A DNA stretch of 64,000 bases from UBA2882 sp045542735 (GCA_045542735.1 JAZQLQ010000001.1:77878-141877), one strand, 5' to 3'. Positions 53,300-61,024 are shown, counted from the first letter of the stretch. Numbers and translations: made by a program. Notes: a model not told the origin generated them from the sequence alone.

Positions 53300-53896
53300 A
53301 TGAAGAATACAGAATATCTGGACAGACTCCTTCTACCTTATGCGGGAACTTTTAACATCTATATGCCATACAAAATCAATGACAAAGAGTATCCTGCATA
53401 TGGATACTTTTTTTCGTCTGTTGAAAAATATGTTTTAGTACGTGAAGCTAATATGTGGACATCCAACAGTCATGAGCATATTTTATTTATGACAGTAGAT
53501 GAAGTGACAGAGGATGTAATCTCAGATGCCTATGCAGTTATGGCAGACTATTTTGAGCCTACATTGGTCCGTAACGGGGAAAAATATCCTGACAAAAATC
53601 ATATGTATAGCTATCTGACAGTTGCCATCATATCCCAAAAGCCTGTTTCTAAGGAAATGGCAAAGAAGATTCATCACTTCAAGTTTGAAAAAGGCTATAT
53701 GTTTAGTTTTAGAGGATTTAGCCAAGGAAGAGTCATTTGTGCATCTATGGAAGATGAGAGAGTTCTGACCAATTATCAAGGTCGCAAAATGAAAAAATTA
53801 TATAAGCGCACCTTTGAAGACGTGCATGCCGGAAAGAAAACATTTAGCATGCAGTGTAAAGAGGAAGGTATTGAACCTTTCCGTCAAGAATCTTAA
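53300..53896 (+). CDS. Hypothetical soluble protein with its own strong promoter
   Basis: A 198-residue protein I do not recognise. It has no signal peptide, no membrane helix and no obvious catalytic motif. Sequence is rich in aromatic residues (YFFSSVEKYVLVREANMW, HHFKFEKGYMFSFRGF) and ends in a basic, helical region (KKLYKRTFEDVHAGKKT). The alternating pattern suggests an alpha/beta fold. GAAGGAG precedes the ATG. The consensus-like promoter 77 bases upstream indicates steady expression. No terminator is visible between it and cstA. Confidence 0.7.
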   Translation: MKNTEYLDRLLLPYAGTFNIYMPYKINDKEYPAYGYFFSSVEKYVLVREANMWTSNSHEHILFMTVDEVTEDVISDAYAVMADYFEPTLVRNGEKYPDKNHMYSYLTVAIISQKPVSKEMAKKIHHFKFEKGYMFSFRGFSQGRVICASMEDERVLTNYQGRKMKKLYKRTFEDVHAGKKTFSMQCKEEGIEPFRQES

Positions 53897-53974
53897 TTTG
53901 GTTATAGAGCCGTTGGCTTTATACATATATTCTCACATATTTACAACCAAAATAAAAAATAGGAGGGATTAAGT

Positions 53975-55687
53975 GTGAGTGCAGTTGTATTAATTTTACT
54001 TGCCATCGCTATTTTCGTAGTAGCTTATCTTACATACGGTAAATACTTGGCAAAATCCTGGGGTATTGACCCTACAAAGCCAACACCGGCACATACAATG
54101 GAAGACGGCGTTGACTACATGCCCGCTAAGACACCTGTCTTAATGGGACATCACTTTTCATCTATCGCCGGAGCAGGCCCTATCAACGGACCTATTCAGG
54201 CAGCATTCTTCGGATGGGTTCCTTGTTTCTTATGGATCGTCATCGGTGGTATTTTCTTCGGTGCCGTTCAGGACTTCGGTGCATTATTTGTATCTGTTCG
54301 TCATGAAGGTAAATCTCTTGGTGAAGTTATCGAAGACAATATCGGCAAAAAAGCAAGAGTATTGTTTACCGTATTTGCATGGTTAGTATTATTGCTCGTT
54401 ATCGCAGCTTTCGCTGATATCGTTGCAAAATCCTTTATCGGTGCAAGTTACGGCGGAAGTACAACAAACGGTTCTGTTGCTACAGCATCCTTGTTGTTCA
54501 TTCCTTTGGCAATCGTATTTGGTTTCCTTGTGTACAGAAAAAATGCTCCTTTGGGTATTTCTTCTATCCTTGGTGTAATCTTACTTGCGGGTTGTGTAGC
54601 TTTAGGTCTTGTTTTCCCCTTAGATTTATCTAAGAACGTATGGATTGCATTTGTATTTATTTATATCATGGTTGCATCCGTTACACCTGTGTGGATCTTA
54701 TTACAGCCTAGAGATTACTTAAGCTCCTTCTTACTTTACTTTATGATGATTGCAGCAGTAGTTGGTATCATCGGAGCTACTATTGTAGATCCTGCATCTA
54801 CAACATTTACAACACCTGCATTTACAGGTTTTGCAGTAGGCGGTTCTTATTTATTCCCTACATTGTTTATCACAATTGCTTGTGGTGCTATTTCCGGTTT
54901 CCATTCCTTAATTGCTTCCGGTACAACATCCAAACAGTTAGATAACGAAAAAGATGCATTATTAGTTGGTTACGGTTCTATGTTAATCGAATGTGTACTT
55001 GCAGTTATTTCCTTGATCGCTATCGGTACATTATCTATCGACGGTACTCAGGCTGCAGTAGCTGCTGATTTAGGTTTAGAAGCAATTTCTCCTACAATCA
55101 TCTTTGGTACAGCTATCGCTAACTTCTTCTCCGTAATCGGACTTCCTACAGCAGCAGTAGAAGCTACAAAGACTATTATCATGTTAGCTGTTTCCTGCTT
55201 CTGTTTAACATCCTTGGATACAGGTACTCGTCTCGGCCGTTTCATGTTCCAGGAATTATTTGCAACAAACAAAAAAGGCGAGAAAAACATCCTCTCCAAT
55301 ATGTATGTTGCTACCATTATCACAGCTGTATGCGGTTTCATTCTCTGCTTAGCAGGTTATGAAAAAGTATGGCCTTTGTTCGGTGCAGCTAACCAGTTAG
55401 TAGCAGTACCTGCATTCTTGGCATTAGCAGCTTACTTAAAGAAAATCGGCAAAAACAACAAGATGTTATACATCCCGATTATCTTCATGTCCATCGCTAC
55501 ATTGACATCTATGTTCTTCACATTCAAGAACAACTTGATGAACATCATCAGTGGAGCTGTTGAAGGTACTGCATTATTTACATGCATTCTTCAGGACGTT
55601 ATCATTATTCCTTTGGTAGTACTTGCTGTTATCCTCTTAATCGATGGCGGTAAAGTTATCTGGGGAAAAGGTAAAGCTGAAGCTTAA
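53975..55687 (+). CDS. cstA: CstA-family carbon-starvation / peptide or pyruvate transporter
   Basis: Integral membrane transporter of the CstA/BtsT family, whose characterised members take up peptides or pyruvate with protons. The start is GTG at 53975 with AGGAGG eight bases upstream, giving 570 residues; the clade is shorter than E. coli CstA (about 700). Family segments GHHFSSIAGAGPINGPI, VQDFGALFVSVRHEGKSLGE (VQDFGALFVSVRHEGKS) and ACGAISGFHSLIASGTTSKQ are intact. Many hydrophobic helices. Synonymous codon choice (more ATC, TTC, TAC) differs from neighbouring genes and looks like that of a highly expressed gene. Ends at a terminator. Confidence 0.94.
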   Translation: MSAVVLILLAIAIFVVAYLTYGKYLAKSWGIDPTKPTPAHTMEDGVDYMPAKTPVLMGHHFSSIAGAGPINGPIQAAFFGWVPCFLWIVIGGIFFGAVQDFGALFVSVRHEGKSLGEVIEDNIGKKARVLFTVFAWLVLLLVIAAFADIVAKSFIGASYGGSTTNGSVATASLLFIPLAIVFGFLVYRKNAPLGISSILGVILLAGCVALGLVFPLDLSKNVWIAFVFIYIMVASVTPVWILLQPRDYLSSFLLYFMMIAAVVGIIGATIVDPASTTFTTPAFTGFAVGGSYLFPTLFITIACGAISGFHSLIASGTTSKQLDNEKDALLVGYGSMLIECVLAVISLIAIGTLSIDGTQAAVAADLGLEAISPTIIFGTAIANFFSVIGLPTAAVEATKTIIMLAVSCFCLTSLDTGTRLGRFMFQELFATNKKGEKNILSNMYVATIITAVCGFILCLAGYEKVWPLFGAANQLVAVPAFLALAAYLKKIGKNNKMLYIPIIFMSIATLTSMFFTFKNNLMNIISGAVEGTALFTCILQDVIIIPLVVLAVILLIDGGKVIWGKGKAEA

Positions 55688-55725
55688 TTAAAACGCTTAT
55701 AATGTAATAAATATGTGAATTTTAG

Positions 55726-55760
55726 CACGCTGTTATGGTTTTCATAGCAGCGTGTTTTAT
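55726..55760 (+). terminator. Rho-independent terminator after cstA
   Basis: CACGCTGTTATG (55726-55737) pairs with CATAGCAGCGTG (55743-55754) with one G-U wobble around a 5-base loop, followed by TTTTATTT. Confidence 0.92.
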
Positions 55761-55782
55761 TTGTGAAAAACATATAAAATTA

Positions 55783-55811
55783 TTGCAAAGTGCATGAATT
55801 TTTAATATAAT
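55783..55811 (+). promoter_or_regulatory. Sigma-A promoter for the cytidylate-kinase-like gene
   Basis: TTGCAA (55783-55788), a 17-base spacer and a consensus TATAAT (55806-55811) lie directly after the cstA terminator and about 40 bases before the next start codon. Confidence 0.8.
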
Positions 55812-55852
55812 TTACACATAATAAAGCTTTTGACAGAAATGGGGTATGACAT

Positions 55853-56473
55853 ATGAAAACAATTATTACAATTGGCAGACAATTCGGCTCCGGTGGAAAG
55901 GAAATCGGCGAGAGATTAGCAAAAGAACTTGGAATTCCTTTTTATGACAGAGAATTATTAACAAGAGCAGCAAAAGAAAGTGGTTTTTGTGAAGAAATGA
56001 TTCAAACCCATGACGAAAGACCTACCAACAGTTTTCTGTATAATCTGGTTATGGATACATATTCCTTTGGATACAATTCAGCAGCTATGGTAGATATGCC
56101 TATCAGTCAAAAAGTATTCTTGGCACAATTTGATGCCATCCGTAAAATTGCTGATGAAGGTCCTTGTGTCATTGTAGGACGATGCGCAGATTACGCTTTA
56201 TCCGAATATGACAACTGTCTGAATATCTTTATCCATGGTAATCAAAAATGTAAAATCGAGCGTATTATGCGCAAATATGAGTTGAATGATCAAAAGGCTA
56301 AGGAAATGATGATTAAAAAGGATAAACAACGCCAAAGCTATTATAACTATTATTCATCCAAGAAATGGGGCCGTGCGGATTCCTATGATTTAACCGTAAA
56401 CAGCTCTGTATTGGGTATAGAAGGTTCTGTGAAGCTGATTAAGCAGTTTATTGAAGATTTTGAGGAGAAATAA
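55853..56473 (+). CDS. Cytidylate kinase-like family protein
   Basis: A 206-residue P-loop nucleotide-kinase-like protein. The P-loop is GRQFGSGGKEIG (residues 8-19), followed by LGIPFYDRELL, characteristic of the cytidylate-kinase-like family common in Clostridia and distinct from canonical Cmk. The acceptor nucleotide is not known; some members are probably not CMP kinases. The LID/arginine region includes RIMRKYELND and KKDKQRQSYYNYY. It has its own promoter and ends at a bidirectional terminator shared with the recombinase on the other strand. Confidence 0.88.
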   Translation: MKTIITIGRQFGSGGKEIGERLAKELGIPFYDRELLTRAAKESGFCEEMIQTHDERPTNSFLYNLVMDTYSFGYNSAAMVDMPISQKVFLAQFDAIRKIADEGPCVIVGRCADYALSEYDNCLNIFIHGNQKCKIERIMRKYELNDQKAKEMMIKKDKQRQSYYNYYSSKKWGRADSYDLTVNSSVLGIEGSVKLIKQFIEDFEEK

Positions 56474-56497
56474 ATCAGATTTTCTCACTAAACAATA

Positions 56498-56536
56498 AAA
56501 GACTATCTGTTACTTTATGTAGCAAATAGTCTTTTT
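56498..56536. terminator. Bidirectional terminator between convergent genes
   Basis: AAAGACTATCTGTTAC (56498-56513) pairs with GTAGCAAATAGTCTTT (56519-56534) with one mismatch and one wobble. A T-run follows on the + strand and A-rich sequence precedes it, so it can end both the kinase-like gene (+) and the recombinase (-). Confidence 0.85.
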
Positions 56537-56540
56537 CATT

Positions 56541-57614
56541 TTAGTCAGTGTCCATATTATTAATCAAATTTCTTACATCAATCCTGGACTTATCAGAAGC
56601 TTTTGCATAAATGGATGTGGTTGCCACGCTGCTGTGTCCCAATTGGCTTCGTACGATCTCTATATCCCGCGTAGCCGCATACATATCCATAGCATAGGTA
56701 CTTCTAAGCTTATGGGGCGTAATGGGCTTATTTTCACTAATTCCCGCAGCTGTAACATACTTCTTAACCATTTTCTCCAAGGAACGTACACCGATACGTG
56801 TACCGGAGCGTGAGAGAAAGAATGCCTGCTCATTTTCATCCGGTTTATATTTGGATTCCCGTTCACTGAGATAATCCTGCAAATAAGTTTCTGTAAAATC
56901 AGAAAAATACAGTTTTTGAATCTTATTTCCTTTACGGATCACCGTAATACAATGTTCATCAAAACTGATATCTTTTAAATTCAAACCTACTAATTCAGAA
57001 ATACGTGCACCGGTATCCAAAAACAATTGGCAAATAGCCGCATCTCGATACTGATTTTTATCATGGAATTTCTTTTCCCGTTCACTTAAACCGGTTCCAT
57101 ATTCAACAGTATTCATAAATTTGGCCTTATCATCATGATTTAAATGAATAACAATATCTGATTTGTCTAATTTAGGCCGCTCAATCTCCAGCATGGGATT
57201 TTGATGCAATACACCGTTTGCACAGGATTTCTTCCAAAATGCACTCAAACAAGACAAATAATTTTCAATGGATTTCTTGGTATTGGCCTGAAGCTCCCGT
57301 TCAGAAGAAGAGTAGTGCCCCTTATCTCTTTGCATCCAATTAATAAAAGCAATAATATCTCTTCTTTTAATATTATCAAAATCTGCCGGCATCAGTTCAG
57401 AAACTTTCTTATCTTTAAATACCGGATGATTTTCACATAAATATTCGCAAAAATATTTCAATTTGTAAGTATATCCAAGTAAGGTGTAAGCCGTTAAACG
57501 AATTCCGCGTTCATTAATGTAATCACAAATAAATTCCGGCATTTCACACATAATATCTGTAATTTTTGCACGAATTTCCTGTTCCTTTAAACTTTTGTAA
57601 GAGCGTTCAGCCAT
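56541..57614 (-). CDS. Tyrosine recombinase (XerC/D-like integrase)
   Basis: A site-specific recombinase of 357 residues. All catalytic positions are visible: Arg204 (TGARISELVGL), Lys228 (IRKGNKI), His301 and Arg304 (PHKLRSTYA), His327 (QLGHSS) and nucleophile Tyr336 (SIYAKAS). The N-terminal SAM-like core-binding domain covers about residues 25-135, with a longer leader than XerD (about 298 residues). It is a single gene between housekeeping genes: no excisionase, phage genes, tRNA or att-type direct repeats flank it. Just upstream are a minus-strand promoter and a long palindrome with loxP-like arms, so it may act on, or be controlled through, that site. AGGTGA is about nine bases before the ATG. 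Confidence 0.92.
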   Translation of the reverse strand: MAERSYKSLKEQEIRAKITDIMCEMPEFICDYINERGIRLTAYTLLGYTYKLKYFCEYLCENHPVFKDKKVSELMPADFDNIKRRDIIAFINWMQRDKGHYSSSERELQANTKKSIENYLSCLSAFWKKSCANGVLHQNPMLEIERPKLDKSDIVIHLNHDDKAKFMNTVEYGTGLSEREKKFHDKNQYRDAAICQLFLDTGARISELVGLNLKDISFDEHCITVIRKGNKIQKLYFSDFTETYLQDYLSERESKYKPDENEQAFFLSRSGTRIGVRSLEKMVKKYVTAAGISENKPITPHKLRSTYAMDMYAATRDIEIVRSQLGHSSVATTSIYAKASDKSRIDVRNLINNMDTD

Positions 57615-57646
57615 AAGATGATTTCACCTCATTCGTTTCTGTGAAA

Positions 57647-57661
57647 AGTGTTAAAAACACT
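57647..57661 (-). repeat. Inverted repeat in the recombinase 5' leader
   Basis: AGTGTT-AAA-AACACT, a perfect 6-bp inverted repeat, lies between the predicted start of transcription and the recombinase ATG. It could be an operator half-site pair or a short RNA hairpin; the stem is weak. Confidence 0.5.
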
Positions 57662-57691
57662 GTATTTACAAGGTTTTTATAGTATATATTC

Positions 57692-57720
57692 AGTATAGCA
57701 CAATAGCTGTTTCTTTGCAA
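57692..57720 (-). promoter_or_regulatory. Sigma-A promoter of the tyrosine recombinase
   Basis: Read on the minus strand, TTGCAA (57720-57715), a 17-base spacer and TATACT (57697-57692) with TG one base upstream (extended -10). The first two bases of the -35 element overlap the end of the palindrome at 57719-57758. Confidence 0.72.
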
Positions 57721-57758
57721 TATATATTCGTATAATTGATATTATACGAATATATATT
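57719..57758. repeat. Perfect 18-bp inverted repeat with loxP-like arms
   Basis: Bases 57719-57736 are the exact reverse complement of 57741-57758, with TGAT between. Read as a recombinase site, inner arms TTCGTATA and TATACGAA flank an 8-base spacer (ATTGATAT, 57735-57742), the same architecture as phage P1 loxP. Comparing 13-base arms, 11 of 13 positions match loxP on each side. It touches the -35 element of the recombinase promoter, so it could alternatively be an operator or upstream promoter element. There is no GC stem or T-run, so it is not a terminator. Confidence 0.85.
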
Positions 57759-57784
57759 AATCTCTCCATACGACAATCTTTCAA

Positions 57785-57828
57785 TAAAAAACATCGCCTC
57801 TGACTATATATAATCATTTGCGATGTTT
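57785..57828 (-). terminator. Terminator of the dtd operon
   Basis: On the minus strand AAACATCGC (57828-57820) pairs with GCGATGTTT (57797-57789) across a 22-base AT-rich loop, followed by more T residues. It begins seven bases after the dtd stop codon. Confidence 0.75.
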
Positions 57829-57834
57829 ATCTTT

Positions 57835-58293
57835 TTATTTTGTTTTTACTATTTCCGCAGAATCCAGCATAATGGTAAAAGGTCCATCATTCACTAAAGA
57901 TACATCCATATCTGCACCGAAACTTCCGGTTTGTACATGCAAGGATGTTTCCCGGCATTTTTCAATAATATAATTGTACAATTGCTCTGCATGTGCCGGA
58001 CTACCTGCTTTTACAAAAGATGGTCTGTTTCCGCGCGTGCAATCGGCATACAAGGTAAACTGTGATACCAACAACAACTCACCACAAACGTCAGAAAGGC
58101 TCAAATTGGTCTTCCCGGACTCATCTTGGAATATCCTAAGGTTTAACATCTTTTGGACCATTTTATCGGCAATCTGCTCGTTATCATCATCACATACACC
58201 AATCAACACCAAATATCCTTTACCGATTTGACCAATAATCAGTTGATCTACAGAGACCGATGCCTGTTTTACATTTTGTATTAAAAATTTCAT
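57835..58293 (-). CDS. dtd: D-aminoacyl-tRNA deacylase
   Basis: Dtd hydrolyses D-aminoacyl-tRNA (and Gly-tRNA-Ala) to recycle mischarged tRNA. Length 152. The proofreading motifs are SQFTLYAD near residue 76 and NDGPFTIML near 135 (the GPxT cross-subunit motif), with NRPSFVKAGSP between them. It starts three bases after the AI-2E permease gene and ends the two-gene minus-strand unit at a terminator. Confidence 0.95.
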   Translation of the reverse strand: MKFLIQNVKQASVSVDQLIIGQIGKGYLVLIGVCDDDNEQIADKMVQKMLNLRIFQDESGKTNLSLSDVCGELLLVSQFTLYADCTRGNRPSFVKAGSPAHAEQLYNYIIEKCRETSLHVQTGSFGADMDVSLVNDGPFTIMLDSAEIVKTK

Positions 58294-58296
58294 AAT

Positions 58297-59643
58297 TTAC
58301 TTCTCATCCTGCTTCTTCTCTTTTTCTTTTTGAGAAATTTTTAACAAACTCTCTTTGAAAGAAAAACCATTATCTGCCTTACGTGCTGTACGTTTTTTCT
58401 CTTCTGTCAGCTCAATTATCTCATTATCTTGAATCCGATCCAGATACATATACGCCTTTGTATCGGTTTCTAGCCCTTTTCCTTTTAAAGTTGTATTCAA
58501 TTTACGTTTAATCGCAGCGTAAATCAACGCAAATATCGGTACTCCTACTGCCATTCCAACGATTCCGAAATATGCACCAAATACTGTAATGGAGAAAATA
58601 ACCCAGAAACTGGATAATCCTGTAGAATCACCTAAAATCTTCGGTCCAAGAATATTTCCGTCAAACTGTTGTAATGCAAGAATCAAGATTGCAAATTTTA
58701 ATCCACTGATGGGATCAACCATCAAAATCAACAATGCACATGGAATTCCTCCCAAAAATGGACCAAAGAAAGGAATCACGTTGGTAACACCGATAATAAC
58801 ACTTACCAAAATATCGTAGGGCAAATCCAAAAGACGCATAAGAATAAAACATAAAATACCAATAATAATGGAATCAATAATCTTTCCGCTGATAAAGGAG
58901 CCAAAGGTCTTATTGGCATAACGGAAATCACCGATAATCTTATTGGCTGTATCTTCTTTGAAGACTGCATAAGCAATCTTTTTTGCTTGTCCCGTAAAGG
59001 TTTCTTTGCTGCAAAGTACATAAACAGAGATAATTAAACCGATTACCATATTCCAAAGGCCTTTTGCTACACCTAAAACGCTCAATGACACTTCTTTGAT
59101 AATGACATTCGCCTGCGGGATTACAGTATTGTTCAACCAATTATTTAATTCATCGGAATATAAATTAAATAACTTGGTAGCTGTTACTTCAATCTCTTTA
59201 TTATTGGAAAGCAAATTATGAAGTAATTTCTCAAGATTGTTAATATAAATGGACGATTGTAATACAATGCTTTGTACACTGGCAATTAACTCTTCCAAAA
59301 TAATAGAAAAGAAAATATATAACGCATATATGGTAATAAACCAAGTGATTAAAACAGCTAATTTGCGGATTCTGCCACGCACCTTTAAGCGTTCCGTGGA
59401 TAAATGGAATTTGTGATAAATGGGATATAATAAATACCGTTCAAAAAATGAACATATAGGCGAAAGCAGGTAAGCCATCACTAAACCAAAAATAATCGGC
59501 ATGCATACATTAAATAAAGAATCAAAAAATGACTTAACCTCTGACAAATTAAAAATCACATAATAAAATAAAATGGCAGCTGCCAACACACAAAATCCGG
59601 TTAATCCCCATGCAAGATATTTTTTTTCAAATCGAAATTTCAC
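58297..59643 (-). CDS. AI-2E family (YdbI/UPF0118) membrane permease
   Basis: A 448-residue polytopic protein of the AI-2E/PerM family. Hydrophobic helices cluster at residues about 8-75 and 205-370; the family motif region VIGVTNVIPFFGPFLGGIPCALL (VIPFFGPFLGGIP) is clear. The characterised relatives include Na+/H+ antiporters and the disputed AI-2 exporter TqsA, so the substrate is open. The start is GTG at 59643 with AGGTG five bases upstream. The C-terminal 70 residues are charged and cytoplasmic. It is co-transcribed with dtd. Confidence 0.9.
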   Translation of the reverse strand: MKFRFEKKYLAWGLTGFCVLAAAILFYYVIFNLSEVKSFFDSLFNVCMPIIFGLVMAYLLSPICSFFERYLLYPIYHKFHLSTERLKVRGRIRKLAVLITWFITIYALYIFFSIILEELIASVQSIVLQSSIYINNLEKLLHNLLSNNKEIEVTATKLFNLYSDELNNWLNNTVIPQANVIIKEVSLSVLGVAKGLWNMVIGLIISVYVLCSKETFTGQAKKIAYAVFKEDTANKIIGDFRYANKTFGSFISGKIIDSIIIGILCFILMRLLDLPYDILVSVIIGVTNVIPFFGPFLGGIPCALLILMVDPISGLKFAILILALQQFDGNILGPKILGDSTGLSSFWVIFSITVFGAYFGIVGMAVGVPIFALIYAAIKRKLNTTLKGKGLETDTKAYMYLDRIQDNEIIELTEEKKRTARKADNGFSFKESLLKISQKEKEKKQDEK

Positions 59644-59686
59644 TGCTACACCTCATCTGCTCGTATTTTCTTAAACACTACAATTT

Positions 59687-59695
59687 ATTATATCA
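59687..59695 (-). promoter_or_regulatory. Extended -10 promoter for the AI-2E/dtd unit
   Basis: On the minus strand TGATATAAT contains a consensus TATAAT (59692-59687) with TG one base upstream. The -35 region is weak. It lies about 44 bases before the GTG start. Confidence 0.5.
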
Positions 59696-59753
59696 TACAT
59701 AACGTTCAGTTTCCGTAAAAATTTAACAATATTATTAAAAAAGGATGAAAGAC

Positions 59754-59782
59754 TTTATTTATTTTTAAAATCCATCTATAAT
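59754..59782 (+). promoter_or_regulatory. Probable promoter for ttcA
   Basis: TATAAT at 59777-59782 with TTTATT 17 bases upstream, about 33 bases before the ttcA start. The -10 is consensus and the -35 weak. The 172-base gap is otherwise featureless apart from the divergent promoter. Confidence 0.5.
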
Positions 59783-59815
59783 GATAAAGGCAAACGAAAA
59801 CAATATGAGGTACTT

Positions 59816-60553
59816 ATGGACGCACAAAGATTATATAGTTTTACCAGGCGCGCACTGGATGATTATCAGATGATTGAGGAAGGCGATCACATTGCTGTCG
59901 GAATATCCGGTGGTAAAGACAGCCTCACTTTACTCTATGCATTAAAAGGATTAATGCGCTTCTATCCCAAGAAATTCACCTTACACGCTATCACTGTGGA
60001 TCTTGGATTTAACAACCTAAACCTAGATGAAATCAAACACTTTTGCGAAGAACTGGATGTACCATACACCATTCTCTCCACACAGATTGCACAAATTATA
60101 TTTGAAGACCGTAAAGAAAGCAATCCCTGCTCTCTCTGCGCCAAAATGCGAAAAGGTGCTTTAAATGAGAAAATCAAAGAATTAGGTTGTAATAAAGTGG
60201 CTTATGCACATCATAAAGATGACGTGATTGAGACCATGCTTATGTCACTCATTTTTGAAGGACGTTTTCATACCTTTTCTCCGAGAACTTACTTAGATCG
60301 CATGGACTTAACAGTCATCCGTCCGCTTTTATATATGAGCGAAGCCGATGTCATTGGTTTTGTAAATAAATACAATATTCCGGTTGTGAAAAGTCCATGT
60401 CCGGCTGACGGAAATACAAAACGCGAGTATGTGAAAAACTTATTAAAACAATTAAACCTGGAAAATCCGGGTGTCAAAGAAAGAATGTTTACAGCTATTG
60501 TCAACAATCATATGAAGGGCTGGCCCGAAAGAAACGAAAGCGAGAGATCTTAA
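59816..60553 (+). CDS. ttcA: TtcA-type tRNA 2-thiocytidine synthetase (PP-loop ATPase)
   Basis: PP-loop ATPase of the TtcA/TtuA family, which thiolates tRNA (C32 in TtcA) using an oxygen-sensitive iron-sulfur cluster. The ATP-pyrophosphatase loop SGGKDS is at residues 31-36. Cluster-binding cysteines are in NPCSLCAKMRKG (CxxC) and SPCPADG. AYAHHKDDVIETMLM is conserved. Length 245 fits the Firmicute group-II proteins. GAGGTA precedes the ATG. The stop codon overlaps that of the convergent yneA-like gene. Confidence 0.9.
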   Translation: MDAQRLYSFTRRALDDYQMIEEGDHIAVGISGGKDSLTLLYALKGLMRFYPKKFTLHAITVDLGFNNLNLDEIKHFCEELDVPYTILSTQIAQIIFEDRKESNPCSLCAKMRKGALNEKIKELGCNKVAYAHHKDDVIETMLMSLIFEGRFHTFSPRTYLDRMDLTVIRPLLYMSEADVIGFVNKYNIPVVKSPCPADGNTKREYVKNLLKQLNLENPGVKERMFTAIVNNHMKGWPERNESERS

Positions 60554-60569
60554 TAAGATACTCTCGCTT
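60538..60569. terminator. Hairpin carrying both convergent stop codons
   Basis: AAGCGAGAGATCTT (60538-60551) pairs with AAGATACTCTCGCTT (60555-60569) with a single bulged T and a 3-base loop. The ttcA stop (60551-60553) and the yneA-like stop (60552-60550 on the minus strand) fall at the loop. Downstream T content is moderate in both directions (TTCTTC; TTTCGTTTCTTT), so it probably serves as a bidirectional terminator, though without a clean T-run. Confidence 0.7.
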
Positions 60570-60936
60570 CTTCTGCAAAATAGGGAATTAAAATATAATT
60601 ACCGCTCTGAAGCTTATCACCGGTAAAACCATTTACCTCTTTTACTTCTTCAATATATTCTTTGACCGAATCATAGTGAGCATCATCCATATTGTCTTCT
60701 GCGATAGACCATAAAGTCTCACCCTGCTGAATCAAATGACTCTCATAATATTTATTCATATTGGCATATTCATTGGTATCTGCTTTGGCTGTCATGGAAA
60801 ATACGGATAACCCAAAGATCATAACAAATAAGCCGGTCATGCATGCAAAGAATAATTTACGGATCGCCGCCTGTCTTCTTTTTGCCTTTGCTCTTGCTAC
60901 TCTTCTTGCTCTTGTATATTCTCTGCTCTCCATCAT
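60550..60936 (-). CDS. YneA-like LysM membrane protein, SOS-linked division inhibitor
   Basis: A 128-residue protein: a basic cytoplasmic N-terminus (ARRVARAKAKRRQAAIRK), one hydrophobic helix at about residues 28-50, and an extracellular LysM domain (HLIQQGETLWSIAEDN ... GNYILIPYF) for peptidoglycan binding. In Bacillus, yneA encodes a small TM-LysM protein, lies divergent from lexA and blocks division after DNA damage. Here the gene is also divergent from lexA and its promoter is studded with LexA boxes, so the same role is likely. AGGAGG is five bases before the first of two adjacent ATG codons; the second (60933) is an equal candidate. Sequence identity to YneA was not measured. Confidence 0.82.
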   Translation of the reverse strand: MMESREYTRARRVARAKAKRRQAAIRKLFFACMTGLFVMIFGLSVFSMTAKADTNEYANMNKYYESHLIQQGETLWSIAEDNMDDAHYDSVKEYIEEVKEVNGFTGDKLQSGNYILIPYFAEEARVSY

Positions 60937-60989
60937 AATCTCCTCCTAAATCATATATGAAATCAAGTCTGTATCTCGTTCTTGTTTAT

Positions 60990-61016
60990 CGAACATTTGT
61001 TGCGAACATTCGTTCT
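60990..61016 (-). promoter_or_regulatory. Two LexA/DinR boxes downstream of the yneA promoter
   Basis: CGAACATTTGTTGC (60990-61003) and CGAACATTCGTTCT (61003-61016) share one base and match CGAAC-N4-GTTCG with two and one deviations. They cover the likely start of transcription and the early leader of the yneA-like gene, where bound LexA would block initiation or escape. Confidence 0.75.
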
Positions 61017-61024
61017 ATATTTGT

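Noticed and set aside
56541..57614. An integrated prophage or genomic island around the tyrosine recombinase.
   Set aside because: Both flanks are ordinary housekeeping genes. No phage genes, excisionase, tRNA target or direct repeats are visible within the window.
57719..57758. The palindrome upstream of the recombinase considered as a transcription terminator or as a LexA box.
   Set aside because: It is nearly all A/T with no T-run, and it lies upstream of a promoter. Its CGAAT/ATTCG halves face outward relative to an SOS box, so LexA binding is not expected, although 11 bases are shared with the yneA promoter.
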